Origin: Streptomyces globisporus
Lineage (GTDB): Bacteria > Actinomycetota > Actinomycetes > Streptomycetales > Streptomycetaceae
Reading direction: 5' to 3'
Assembly (NCBI RefSeq): GCF_003501885.1
Contig: NZ_QWFA01000040.1
Coordinates: forward strand, 1 to 42,146
Length of the DNA: 42,146 nt
In this document: positions 24,413 through 32,706 of the stretch, one piece after another
Layout of the letters: each line of letters starts with the position of its first letter
Position numbering within the stretch: position 1 is the first letter of the stretch
Notes under the pieces: model-generated
Databases searched by the model: none
What the model was told of the DNA's origin: nothing
The model's input: the letters and a program-made list of their open reading frames with translations, nothing else
Made by a program: the position numbers and the translations under genes

Positions 24413-26341
24413 ATGAACGCCTCAGCTGGTGACCTTTTCGGACTCCCTCCGGAAGACCGCACGTCGAGCCCGTACACCGGATACACCCGCGCCCACTGGG
24501 AGGCGGCCGCCGACGGCATGCTGGAGGCCGCCTGGAAGTGGGCCACGCCGGGCGGCGCCCGGCTCGACCTGCCCGGGCCCCCATCGCACTCGGGGGCCCG
24601 CTCCGACGGCCTGGAGGGATACGCGCGTACGTTCCTGGCGGCCGGCTTTCGGGTCGCGGGGGCGGGCGGCAAGGACCCGAACGGTCTGCTGGAGCGGTAC
24701 GCGGACGGCCTCGACGCCGGTACGCGGACGCCGGGCCGGGACGACGCGGAGTCCTGGCCGCTGATCCTCGACCACCATGTGCAGGGACAGCCCATGGTGG
24801 AGTCGGCGTCGGTGGCCCTCGGCCTGCGGCTCACCCGGCCCTGGCTCTGGGACCGGCTGGCATCCGACGTACAGGACCGGGCGGAGCAGTGGCTGCGGGG
24901 CGCGCTGCGGCATGTTCCGGCGGGCAACAACTGGTACCTCTTCCCATACACCGTCGCCGGGTTCCTGGAGTCGGTGGGCCGGGGCGACGCGGTGACGGTC
25001 CGGGCCCGGGAGCGGGCGTCGGCGCTGCTGGAGCACTGGTACCGGGGCGACGGCTGGTACGCCGACGGGGACGGGCGCGCCTTCGACCACTACAACGGCT
25101 GGGCGCTGCACCTGTATCCGCTGCTCGATGCCCATCTGGCGGGCGACGAGAAGGCGTCGGCGCACCACGGGGCGCGGCTGCGCGAGCATCTGGAGAGCTT
25201 CTCGCTGATGTTCGGCGGCGACGGGGCCCCGCTGCACTTCGGGCGCTCGCTGACCTACCGTTTCGCGGCGAGCGCGGGGGTTGCTCTGGGCGCGGTGACA
25301 GGACACACGCCGCTCACCCCGGGAGCTTCCCGGCGCGTGGTCAGCGGGTCGCTGCGGTACTTCCTGGAGCGCGGAGCGGTCGGGAACGACGGGCTGCTGA
25401 GCCTCGGCTGGCACGGGCCGCACGCGGCGACGCTGCAGACCTATTCCGGCCCCGCGTCGCCCTATTGGGCGTCGAAGGCTTTCGTGGGTCTCCTGTCCCC
25501 GGACGGGCATCCTTTGTGGGCGTCGCCGGAGGAGGCGGCTCCGAGCGAGGGTCCCGACCGGGTGCTGTCCGTCCCGGCGGCGGGCTTTCTGGTGCAGTCG
25601 ACGGGGGCGGACGGCGTGGTGCGGCTGCACAACCACGGCAGCGACCATGTCCGCCCGGACGAGGGCGAGTCGGCTGCCGACGAGGACCCGCACTACGCGC
25701 GCCTCGCGTACTCCACCGTGACCGGGCCGACCTCGGCGGAGAACACGGCGGACAACCATCTCTCGGTGACGGTCGGCGGGGCGCGCAGCGCCCGGCGGCG
25801 TATCCGTCCGCTGGGGTCCGGGCACGGCGACGACTGGGGCTGGGCGGCCTCCTGGCATCTGCCGGTGTTCCCGGCGGGCCCGTCCACCGTCCCGGGGCTG
25901 CGGGTGGAGAGCGTGACCGTGGCGCGGGGCCGCAACGAACTGCGGGTGCACCGGGTGCTGGGCGCGCCGGACGGGGCGCGGGCCGAGCTGACGGGCTGGG
26001 CGACGGACCCGGAGGGTCCGGTGCGTTCGCTGCTGCGCGGACTGTACGGGTGGGAGGTGCCCGAGGACGTACGGGCCCCGCAGGGAACGGCGTTCGCACG
26101 CCGTGCGACCGTGCCCCGGCTCGGCGCCGAGGTGACCGGCACGGCGGTTCTGGTCGCCCTCGCCTCCCTCACCGCCGATCCGGAAGCCGCCCTGCCGGAC
26201 GAGGCCGAGGACGGGGCGTTGGATGAGGTGGTGGACCGGGTGGAGGTGGCCGGTGACACGGCCACCGTGCGTTGGGCGGAGGACGGCGCGCGGACGCGTA
26301 TCGCCTTCGGCCGGGGCACGGTGACGGTCGATCACGGGTAG
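24413..26341 (+). CDS. DUF2264 domain protein (putative carbohydrate-active (alpha/alpha)-barrel)
   Basis: A 642-residue cytoplasmic-looking protein (no signal peptide) matching DUF2264. The N-terminal ~400 residues contain helical-barrel motifs with aromatic and polar clusters typical of sugar-active enzymes: NNWYLFPYTVAGF, FDHYNGWALHLYPLL, FGRSLTYRFAA and SPYWASKAF. The C-terminal ~200 residues are beta-rich. By fold analogy (heparinase/unsaturated glucuronidase-like) it may process an oligosaccharide, but no activity is established. ATG 24413 has AGGA 7 bases upstream. The TGATC repeats before it suggest substrate-dependent control. It ends 19 bases before the convergent lutC stop. Confidence 0.82.
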   Translation: MNASAGDLFGLPPEDRTSSPYTGYTRAHWEAAADGMLEAAWKWATPGGARLDLPGPPSHSGARSDGLEGYARTFLAAGFRVAGAGGKDPNGLLERYADGLDAGTRTPGRDDAESWPLILDHHVQGQPMVESASVALGLRLTRPWLWDRLASDVQDRAEQWLRGALRHVPAGNNWYLFPYTVAGFLESVGRGDAVTVRARERASALLEHWYRGDGWYADGDGRAFDHYNGWALHLYPLLDAHLAGDEKASAHHGARLREHLESFSLMFGGDGAPLHFGRSLTYRFAASAGVALGAVTGHTPLTPGASRRVVSGSLRYFLERGAVGNDGLLSLGWHGPHAATLQTYSGPASPYWASKAFVGLLSPDGHPLWASPEEAAPSEGPDRVLSVPAAGFLVQSTGADGVVRLHNHGSDHVRPDEGESAADEDPHYARLAYSTVTGPTSAENTADNHLSVTVGGARSARRRIRPLGSGHGDDWGWAASWHLPVFPAGPSTVPGLRVESVTVARGRNELRVHRVLGAPDGARAELTGWATDPEGPVRSLLRGLYGWEVPEDVRAPQGTAFARRATVPRLGAEVTGTAVLVALASLTADPEAALPDEAEDGALDEVVDRVEVAGDTATVRWAEDGARTRIAFGRGTVTVDHG

Positions 26342-26363
26342 GGGCGCCCCCGGGGCCGCCCTA
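26339..26363. terminator. Possible shared terminator between DUF2264 gene and lutC
   Basis: TAGGG (26339-26343) pairs with CCCTA (26359-26363), with an inner GCCC/GGGC helix. It spans the end of one gene and the stop codon of the other. The stem is interrupted, so this is tentative. Confidence 0.35.
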
Positions 26364-26993
26364 CGCGTCGGTGCGGATCACCACCACCAGGGTGCGGGGG
26401 CCGTGTACGCCCTCCACCCGCTCCAGCTCGATGTCGGAGGTGGCGGACGGCCCGCTGATCAGCGTCGTCGGCCGTTCGGGCACCAGGCGTGCCACCGCCT
26501 CGGGTACGCCCGCCTCGACGGTGGAGAGGTCGACGACGCACACGTGCAGATCGGGGACGAGGGACAGCGCCCGGCGGCCCTGGCCGGGCGAACCGTCCAG
26601 GAAGATCGTGCCCGTCTCGGCGCAGCCGACGGCCGATGCCGTCACCACCGCGTCCAGGGTGTCGAGTTGTGCGGGCGGGACGTCGGGGTGGTCCTCCCGC
26701 ACCTCGCCGTCGTACGCGGTGAGCCAGCGCGCGTCCAGACCGGTCGGCACGCCGATGAGCCGCGCACCGTGCCCCTCGAGGGCTTCGCCGATGACCTCGG
26801 CGGTGCGGTCCGCCGTACAGCGGTGCACGCGCGCCTTGTAGTCGAGGAGCCGGTCGGTGAACAAGTCGAGGCGTGCGTCGTCGGGCAGGGCACGGCCGGT
26901 GCGGTAGGCGCGCGGGACGACGACGGTGGGTGTCGGGGCGAGCACGAGGGCGTCATGGATCCGGCCCAGGACGGTGTCACGGGCGCTGGTCAT
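26361..26993 (-). CDS. lutC: LUD-domain lactate utilization protein LutC
   Basis: A 210-residue protein with the LUD domain. The conserved glycine-rich, acidic end reads SAVGCAETGTIFLDGSPGQ, followed by LHVCVVDLSTVEAGVPEAV and a final strand GPSATSDIELERVEGVHGP. LutC works with LutA and LutB in oxidation of L-lactate to pyruvate in the cytoplasm. Its ATG overlaps the lutB stop (ATGA), making it the last gene of a coupled lutABC operon on the minus strand. It converges with the DUF2264 gene. Confidence 0.93.
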   Translation of the reverse strand: MTSARDTVLGRIHDALVLAPTPTVVVPRAYRTGRALPDDARLDLFTDRLLDYKARVHRCTADRTAEVIGEALEGHGARLIGVPTGLDARWLTAYDGEVREDHPDVPPAQLDTLDAVVTASAVGCAETGTIFLDGSPGQGRRALSLVPDLHVCVVDLSTVEAGVPEAVARLVPERPTTLISGPSATSDIELERVEGVHGPRTLVVVIRTDA

Positions 26994-28570
26994 GTCGCGT
27001 CCTCCCCGTTGTGGGCGCTGTTCCGTTCGGCCTGCTCGCCGTTCTCCCCGATGCGGTCGCTGTTCTGTTCGCTCGCCGCGGACCGCAGGGCGGCCCGGCC
27101 CTCGTCGGAGGCGAACCAGGAGCGGAAGGTCTCCCGGGGCGGGGCAGCGGTGTCGCGGCTGTCGCTCCAGCCGCTCAGCGGTGGGGGCAGCCGTGAGATG
27201 GTCCCGTCGCGCCCCGCGACGACCCGGCCGAGCGCGGACGCCTTCTGTGCGGCGGTGTACAGGCCCGGGCGACGCATCACGGCGGCGGCTGCCTTCATCG
27301 CCAGCTTCTCCGGGGTGACGCCGGTCTGTTCGGTGTGCTGGCGGCGCAGTTCCACCAGCAGCGAGGGGATGTCGATCTTGACCGGGCAGGCGTCGAAACA
27401 GGCTCCGCAGAGGCTGGAGGCGTACGGCAGGGAGCTGTTGGGGTCGTCCTTCGCCGCGTGCATGCCGGCCAGTTGCGGGGTGAGGACGGCACCGATGGGC
27501 CCGGGGTAGGTCGATCCGTAGGCGTGACCGCCGGTCCGCTCGTACACCGGGCAGACGTTGAGGCAGGCGGAGCAGCGGATGCAGTTGAGGGCCGTCCGTC
27601 CGATGGCGTCGGCGAGGGCGGCGGTACGCCCGTTGTCGAGGAGGACCAGGTGGAAGTCCTGTGGACCGTCGCCGGGCGTCACTCCGGTCCACAGCGAGGT
27701 GTAGGGGTTCATCCGCTCCCCCGTCGAGGAGCGGGGCAGGAGCTGGAGGAAGACTTCCAGGTCCTGGTAGCGCGGGAGGACCTTCTCGATGCCCATGACG
27801 GTGATGAGGGTGTCGGGCAGGGTCAGGCACATGCGGCCGTTGCCCTCGGACTCGACGACGGCCAGGGTGCCGGTCTCGGCGATACCGAAGTTGGCGCCGG
27901 AGACGGCGACCTTCGCGGTCAGGAACTTCTCGCGGAGGTAGCCGCGCGCGGCGGCGGCGAGGTGGGCGGGGACGTTGTCCAGGTCCGGGTCCACGCCGGG
28001 GATGTGGTCGAGGAAGATCCGCCGGATCTCGTCCCGGTTGCGGTGGATGGCGGGGACCAGGATGTGCGAGGGCTTGTCGTCGGCGAGCTGGACGATGAGT
28101 TCGGCAAGGTCGGTCTCGTACGGGGTGATGCCGACGGACTCCAGATGCTCGTTGAGTCCGATCTCCTGGGTGGCCATCGACTTCACCTTGATGACCTCGT
28201 CGCTGCCCGTGGCCCTCACGAGGCGGGCGACGATCGCGTTGGCCTCGGCGGCGTCGCGCGCCCAGTGGACGGTGCCGCCGCGCTCGGCGACCTTGTGCTC
28301 CAGTTGTTCGAGCAGCTCGGGGAGCCGGTTCATGGTGTCCGTCTTGATGGCGGAGCCGGCGTCGCGCAGGGCTTCCCAGTCGGGGATTTCGCCGGTGACG
28401 CTCAGGCGTTTGGCGCGGATGGTGCCGGTGGCGCGGCCGAGGTTGCGGCGGAGCTGGTCGTTGCCCAGTTCGTCGTGGGCGGCGCGGGGGAAGGAGTGGT
28501 CACCGCGGAGGTTTCCGGTGCCGTACGGGGAGCGGGGCGGCGGGGCGGGCATGCCGAGGAACGTGCTCAT
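26990..28570 (-). CDS. lutB: Iron-sulfur lactate utilization protein LutB
   Basis: A 526-residue protein with an N-terminal LUD domain (TGTIRAKRLSV; VSGANFGIAETGTLAVVESE) and two 4Fe-4S ferredoxin-type motifs in the C-terminal third: CIRCSACLNVCP and CGACFDACPV. The C-terminal LutB extension ends in an Asn/Glu-rich tail. It is the electron-transferring core of the LutABC L-lactate oxidation complex. ATG 28570 has GGAGG 9 bases upstream and overlaps the lutA stop (ATGA). Its own stop overlaps lutC in the same way. This tight coupling suggests equimolar synthesis. Confidence 0.94.
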   Translation of the reverse strand: MSTFLGMPAPPPRSPYGTGNLRGDHSFPRAAHDELGNDQLRRNLGRATGTIRAKRLSVTGEIPDWEALRDAGSAIKTDTMNRLPELLEQLEHKVAERGGTVHWARDAAEANAIVARLVRATGSDEVIKVKSMATQEIGLNEHLESVGITPYETDLAELIVQLADDKPSHILVPAIHRNRDEIRRIFLDHIPGVDPDLDNVPAHLAAAARGYLREKFLTAKVAVSGANFGIAETGTLAVVESEGNGRMCLTLPDTLITVMGIEKVLPRYQDLEVFLQLLPRSSTGERMNPYTSLWTGVTPGDGPQDFHLVLLDNGRTAALADAIGRTALNCIRCSACLNVCPVYERTGGHAYGSTYPGPIGAVLTPQLAGMHAAKDDPNSSLPYASSLCGACFDACPVKIDIPSLLVELRRQHTEQTGVTPEKLAMKAAAAVMRRPGLYTAAQKASALGRVVAGRDGTISRLPPPLSGWSDSRDTAAPPRETFRSWFASDEGRAALRSAASEQNSDRIGENGEQAERNSAHNGEDAT

Positions 28571-29334
28571 ACGGAGGCCTCCGTCAGAACGTCGGGCGTG
28601 GTGCGGGTCGCGGCGAGGATCCGGGCGAGGTGCAGGGTGCGGGTGCCGGACCGGATCCGGGAGAGTCCGCCGGCGATGTGCATCAGGCAGGAGGAGTCCC
28701 CGGCGGTGCACACCTCCGCCCCGGTGGCCGTGATGTTGTCCGTCTTGTCGTGGAGCATCGCGGTGGACGTCTCGGCGTTCTTGAGCGCGAAGGTGCCGCC
28801 GAAGCCGCAGCAGGAGTCGGCTCCGGGCAGCTCGACGAGGTCGATGCCCTCGACCGCGCGCAGGAGCTGGAGCGGTTTGTCACCGACGCGGAGCATCCGC
28901 AGGGAGTGGCAGGTGGGGTGGTACGTCACCCGGTGCGGGAAGTACGCGCCGACCCGGGTGACGCCGAGGACGTCCACGAGGAGTTCGGAGAGCTCGTACG
29001 TCTTCTCGGCGACGGCGTCCACTCCGGCGCGGAGCGCGGCGTCCCCGTAGCGGTCGGCGACGATCCGGTGCTGGCGCCGGACGGAACCGGCGCACGAGCC
29101 CGACGGCATCACGACCGCCTCGATCGAGGCGTCACCGAACCCGTCCGCGAAGTTACGTACCAGGGGCACGGGTTCACGCTGGTAGCCGGTGTTGATGTGC
29201 ATCTGCCCGCAGCAGGTCTGTTCAGGCGGGAACACCACGTCGTGGCCCAGGCGCGTGAGCAGGATCGCGGTTGCCTTCACCGCGTCGGGGAAGAGCGTGT
29301 CTCCCAGACAGGTGGCGAAGAGTCCGATGCGCAT
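28567..29334 (-). CDS. lutA: Lactate utilization protein LutA (CCG-domain)
   Basis: A 255-residue protein with two cysteine-rich CCG domains: CCGQMHINTGY (residue ~42) and CCGFGGTFALKN (~168), preceded by single Cys motifs (ATCLGD; YHPTCHSLR). CCG domains bind Fe-S clusters in heterodisulfide-reductase-like and glycolate/lactate oxidase systems. It is the first gene of the lutABC operon. A palindromic half-conserved operator lies at 29416-29430, about 80 bases upstream, and is shared in sequence with the promoter region of the FCD-GntR gene. Confidence 0.94.
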   Translation of the reverse strand: MRIGLFATCLGDTLFPDAVKATAILLTRLGHDVVFPPEQTCCGQMHINTGYQREPVPLVRNFADGFGDASIEAVVMPSGSCAGSVRRQHRIVADRYGDAALRAGVDAVAEKTYELSELLVDVLGVTRVGAYFPHRVTYHPTCHSLRMLRVGDKPLQLLRAVEGIDLVELPGADSCCGFGGTFALKNAETSTAMLHDKTDNITATGAEVCTAGDSSCLMHIAGGLSRIRSGTRTLHLARILAATRTTPDVLTEASV

Positions 29335-29415
29335 GGGGCCTCCCCGGTCGGGTGCGCCGCGGCGGTCGGGGTGGGTGAGCTGGTCCGTGTCCGCCGGGTT
29401 TCACTATGAGGTCTC

Positions 29416-29430
29416 TGTGGTCGGACCGTA
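29416..29430 (-). promoter_or_regulatory. Candidate GntR operator in front of lutA
   Basis: Twelve of 15 bases (29416-29427, TGTGGTCGGACC) are identical to the perfect palindrome upstream of the GntR gene (30333-30347). It lies 82 bases upstream of the lutA start, where it could block transcription of lutABC. Confidence 0.7.
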
Positions 29431-29536
29431 CTAGGCACAGGCCGTTGAAGGGAACGCCCGGCGGTGCGTGGCGTGGTCGGGAGCGCGTGGCGCGGTCGGA
29501 AGTCGGCCGGGGCCGGGCCGGGCAGCCTCTGGCCCT

Positions 29537-30277
29537 CTAAGGAGCGGCGGGGCCGGTGGGGCCTTCCACCAACGTCCCGTGCAGCCCGCGGATATGCCAC
29601 TCCACCAGGTCCGCGGCCTCCGGGCCGCTCCCCTCCCGTACGAGGGTGAGAAGCGTCCGATGCTCGGCGTTGAGGGCGCGGGCGGTGGCCGGCCAGTCAT
29701 CGGCGGCTTCCAGGGCGCGCAGGACCAGCGGCCGCACGGACTCGCGTACGGCGGAGGTCAGGGTGGACGTCAGGGCGTTGCCGGAACTGCGGGCGATGAG
29801 CACGTGGAAGCGGGTGTCCAGATCGTTGAAGGCGCTCACGCCGATCCCCGGTTCCGCCATGCCCGCCACCAGCTCCTCCGCCTCGTCGAGGTCCTCGTCC
29901 GGCGCGTGGCAGGCGGCACCCTCGAAGCTGGACCGCTCCAGGACCACCCGGGCCTCCAGGACGTCGTGGAGGCTGTAGCTGCCGAGGGCGAAGTGCAGGC
30001 GGAGCAGTCGGCCCAGGGCGTCGTCCGGGTTGCGCACGATCCGGGCCCCGGCGTCGGGCCCCCGGCCCGGCTGGGCCACCAGGACGCCGATGGTCTCCAG
30101 CACCCGCAGCGCCTCGCGCAGGGCGGAGCGGCTGACGCCGAGCACCGGGGCCAGTTCACGTTCGGGCGGCAGCCGGTCACCGGCCCGGAGCTCTCCGGCG
30201 AAGACCCGCTCCTCGATGCTGCGGAGCACGAGCTCATGGGTACGGGACTGCTGCACGGGCTGCCATTCGACGGGCAT
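29537..30277 (-). CDS. FCD-domain GntR regulator, probable lactate-responsive repressor of lutABC
   Basis: A 246-residue GntR-family protein of the FadR/LldR group. The winged helix (residues ~12-80) shows GDRLPPERELAPVLGVSRSALREALRVLE. The first part, GDRLPPERELAPVLGVSR, is the family signature. The C-terminal FCD domain binds a carboxylate-metal ligand (LDTRFHVLIARSSGN, then AEHRTLL with His residues). ATG 30277 has AGGGAG 6 bases upstream. It sits upstream of and in line with lutABC (202-bp gap). Matching palindromes before lutA and before this gene indicate autoregulation and control of the operon, presumably relieved by lactate (inferred from LldR/LutR-type regulators). Confidence 0.9.
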   Translation of the reverse strand: MPVEWQPVQQSRTHELVLRSIEERVFAGELRAGDRLPPERELAPVLGVSRSALREALRVLETIGVLVAQPGRGPDAGARIVRNPDDALGRLLRLHFALGSYSLHDVLEARVVLERSSFEGAACHAPDEDLDEAEELVAGMAEPGIGVSAFNDLDTRFHVLIARSSGNALTSTLTSAVRESVRPLVLRALEAADDWPATARALNAEHRTLLTLVREGSGPEAADLVEWHIRGLHGTLVEGPTGPAAP

Positions 30278-30332
30278 CCGTCACTCCCTGCCTCGGCCGG
30301 ATCCGGACATGCAGCCTATGTCACACGGAGCA

Positions 30333-30347
30333 TGTGGTCGGACCACA
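30333..30347 (-). promoter_or_regulatory. Perfect palindromic operator in front of GntR gene
   Basis: TGTGGTC-G-GACCACA is a perfect 15-bp palindrome 56 bases upstream of the GntR start codon. Its left 12 bases recur before lutA. The TGGTC-type half site is what FadR/LldR relatives typically use. Confidence 0.75.
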
Positions 30348-30400
30348 GAGCCGGCGGGAGCCGAGGACCGCCTCGGCGGGTGCTGAGGGCGAAGGGCGGA

Positions 30401-30688
30401 CTATCGCGTACTGGGGATGTCCCGCCCGTGCAGACGTCCGCGCTGCGGATCGAAGAGCTGGGCCGCCGCTCCGGACAGGACCAGGCCCGCGGCGATGAGG
30501 AGACCGTGGCCCACGGCGATGCCCATGCCCAGAGCGGCGAGTCCGACGGCGAGCCACAGCCAGGCGTTGCGGCGGCGGTACTCGCGCGGGGAGCGCGGGG
30601 TCCCGTCGGACATTGCCTCGGCGAACCCGGGATCGTCGTGACGCAGCTGCTCCTCCAGATCGCGCAACCGCTCGTCGTACGTGGGCAT
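30401..30688 (-). CDS. DUF3040 small membrane protein
   Basis: A 95-residue protein beginning with the DUF3040 signature DERLRDLEEQLRHDDPGFAE. An Arg-rich stretch (SPREYRRRNAW) and two hydrophobic helices follow (LWLAVGLAALGMGIAVGHG and LIAAGLVLSGAAAQLF). The family is a common actinobacterial 'LPxxE/HDDP' membrane protein of unknown function. ATG 30688 has GGGAGGGAG 5 bases upstream. It lies between the GntR gene and the divergently transcribed two-component system; no functional link is evident. Confidence 0.88.
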   Translation of the reverse strand: MPTYDERLRDLEEQLRHDDPGFAEAMSDGTPRSPREYRRRNAWLWLAVGLAALGMGIAVGHGLLIAAGLVLSGAAAQLFDPQRGRLHGRDIPSTR

Positions 30689-30968
30689 GGTGTCTCCCTC
30701 CCGGTACGGAAACCTTTCGGCTCCTCAAAGCCCCGGTCCCCGCGGTGCGGCACGGGGCAGGGCCCGCCGGGGCCCTGGACCTCATGGTCGTCGGGGAGGG
30801 CCTCCGGGGGCCATCAGGGACAGCACCCATATCCGGGGGTGCGCACCATGCAGACGAGGGCGGACGCCCCGACGAGGCGGGCGGACGGTATGCGCCCCGT
30901 CGCAGCGACGATAGTGGAGCCTGTCAGCGCGACCGTACGAACCGACCCTCCGAAGGAGCCGTTCGACC

Positions 30969-31931
30969 TTGTCCCTGTTCTGGCGGATCTTCCTGCTCAA
31001 CGCCGCCGTGCTGGTCGCGGCAGGCGCCCTGCTGCTGCTCGGGCCGATCACCGTCTCGACCCCGGTCCTGCTGACCGAGGCCATGATCCTGACCGGCGGC
31101 ATCGCGTTCATGCTGGCGGCCAACGCGGCCCTCCTCCGGCTCGGCCTCTTCCCGCTCCAACGGGTCACCCGTGCGATGACGACAACCGATCTGCTGCGCC
31201 CGAGCCCGCGCCCCGAGGTCGCGGGGCACGGGGAGATCGCCGCGCTGATCGAGACGTTCAACACGATGCTGGACCGGCTGGAGGCCGAGCGCGCAACCAG
31301 CAGTGCCCGTGCTCTCTCCGCCCAGGAGGCCGAGCGCCGCCGTGTGGCGCAGGAGTTGCACGACGAGGTCGGGCAGACCCTGACGGCGGTACTGCTGGAG
31401 CTGAAGCGGGTCGCGGACCAGGCCCCGGAGCCGCTGCGTGGGGAGTTGCGGCAGGTTCAGGAGATCACCCGGGGGTCACTCGACGAGATCCGCCGGATCG
31501 CGCGCCGACTGCGGCCGGGAGTGCTGGAGGAACTGGGCCTGGTGAGCGCGTTGACGGCGCTGATCACCGAGACCCCGACGCCGGACGGGCTGACGATCCG
31601 CCGCCGGATGGAGAAGGACCTGCCGGAGTTGGGCGCGGAGGCCGAGCTGGTCGCCTACCGGATCGCGCAGGAGGCCCTCACTAACACCGTCCGGCACGCC
31701 CGCGCGACCCACCTCGAACTCTCGCTGCGGCGGAGCCCGGGCGGGGTGGAGCTGCTCATCCGCGACGACGGCCGTGGTCTCGGTGACGCCCCCGAGGGGG
31801 CCGGCCTGCGCGGTATGCGCGAACGCGCCCTGCTGATCGGCGCCGAGGTCTCCCTCGGCCCCGGGCCGCAGGGCGGCACCGAAGTACGTCTCGATGTGCC
31901 CGTCCCGAACGCAAGCAACGGAAGCAAGTGA
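30969..31931 (+). CDS. Sensor histidine kinase (NarL/HisKA_3 type)
   Basis: A 320-residue membrane kinase. Two N-terminal helices (residues ~4-28 and ~34-55, IFLLNAAVLVAAGALLLLG and AMILTGGIAFMLAANAALL) leave almost no extracellular loop, so it probably senses within the membrane or intracellularly. A HAMP region follows (FPLQRVTRAM to FNTMLDRLE). The HisKA_3 box is RRVAQELHDEVGQTL with the phospho-accepting His. The HATPase part shows AQEALTNTVRHA and DDGRGLGDAPEGAGLRGMRE. The start is TTG 30969 with AAGGAG 10 bases upstream. The stop overlaps the response regulator start (GTGA). The signal is unknown. Confidence 0.92.
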   Translation: MSLFWRIFLLNAAVLVAAGALLLLGPITVSTPVLLTEAMILTGGIAFMLAANAALLRLGLFPLQRVTRAMTTTDLLRPSPRPEVAGHGEIAALIETFNTMLDRLEAERATSSARALSAQEAERRRVAQELHDEVGQTLTAVLLELKRVADQAPEPLRGELRQVQEITRGSLDEIRRIARRLRPGVLEELGLVSALTALITETPTPDGLTIRRRMEKDLPELGAEAELVAYRIAQEALTNTVRHARATHLELSLRRSPGGVELLIRDDGRGLGDAPEGAGLRGMRERALLIGAEVSLGPGPQGGTEVRLDVPVPNASNGSK

Positions 31932-32626
31932 CCATGCCCGCCTCACCGTCCATCGCCACGCCCGCCAGGGGCGCAGCCGCCCCCACCCGCATCCTGCTGG
32001 CGGACGACCACGCCCTCGTACGCCGTGGAGTCCGGCTCATCCTCGACGGCGAGCCGGACCTGACCGTCGTCGCCGAGGCCGGTGACGGTGCCGAGGCCAT
32101 CGAGATGGCCCGCAGCGAACAGCCCGACCTGGTCATCCTGGACATCGCGATGCCCCGCCTGACCGGCCTCCAGGCGGCGCGCGAACTCTCCCGGGTCATG
32201 CCGGGCCTGCGCATCCTGATGCTCACGATGTACGACAACGAGCAGTATTTCTTCGAGGCGTTGAAGGCGGGGGCCGCCGGGTACGTCCTCAAGTCGGTCG
32301 CGGACCGGGACCTGGTGGAGGCCTGTCGGGCGGCGATGCGCGACGAGCCGTTCCTCTACCCGGGCGCGGTGACGGCGCTCATCCGCAACTTCCTCGCCCG
32401 GGCCAAGGACGGCGAGGACCTGCCGGCGCGGGCCATCACGGAGCGCGAGGAGGAGATCCTCAAGCTGGTCGCCGAGGGCAACTCCTCGAAGGAGATCGCC
32501 GAGCTGCTCGTCATCAGCGTCAAGACGGTGGAGCGGCACCGCGCCAACCTGCTCCAGAAGCTCGGCCTCAGGGACCGTCTGGAGCTGACCCGCTACGCCA
32601 TCAGGGCGGGACTGATCGAACCCTGA
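31928..32626 (+). CDS. NarL/FixJ-family response regulator
   Basis: A 232-residue regulator. The receiver domain (residues ~20-140) has ILLADDHALVRRGV, the phosphorylation Asp in LVILDIAMPRLTG, and the switch Lys in GYVLKSVAD. The C-terminal LuxR-type HTH is ITEREEEILKLVAEGNSSKE followed by IAELLVISVKTVERHRANLL. GTG 31928 overlaps the kinase stop (GTGA); ATG 31934 is an alternative. It is the cognate partner of the upstream kinase. A TGATCGATC repeat right after the stop may be part of a terminator. The target genes are unknown. Confidence 0.94.
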   Translation: MTMPASPSIATPARGAAAPTRILLADDHALVRRGVRLILDGEPDLTVVAEAGDGAEAIEMARSEQPDLVILDIAMPRLTGLQAARELSRVMPGLRILMLTMYDNEQYFFEALKAGAAGYVLKSVADRDLVEACRAAMRDEPFLYPGAVTALIRNFLARAKDGEDLPARAITEREEEILKLVAEGNSSKEIAELLVISVKTVERHRANLLQKLGLRDRLELTRYAIRAGLIEP

Positions 32627-32706
32627 TCGATCGCCCCTGCCCGGGACCGGCGGAGCACGTGCGGTCGGTTCATGTGATTCTCACCCGATCCGCATAAGGT
32701 GCCCCC

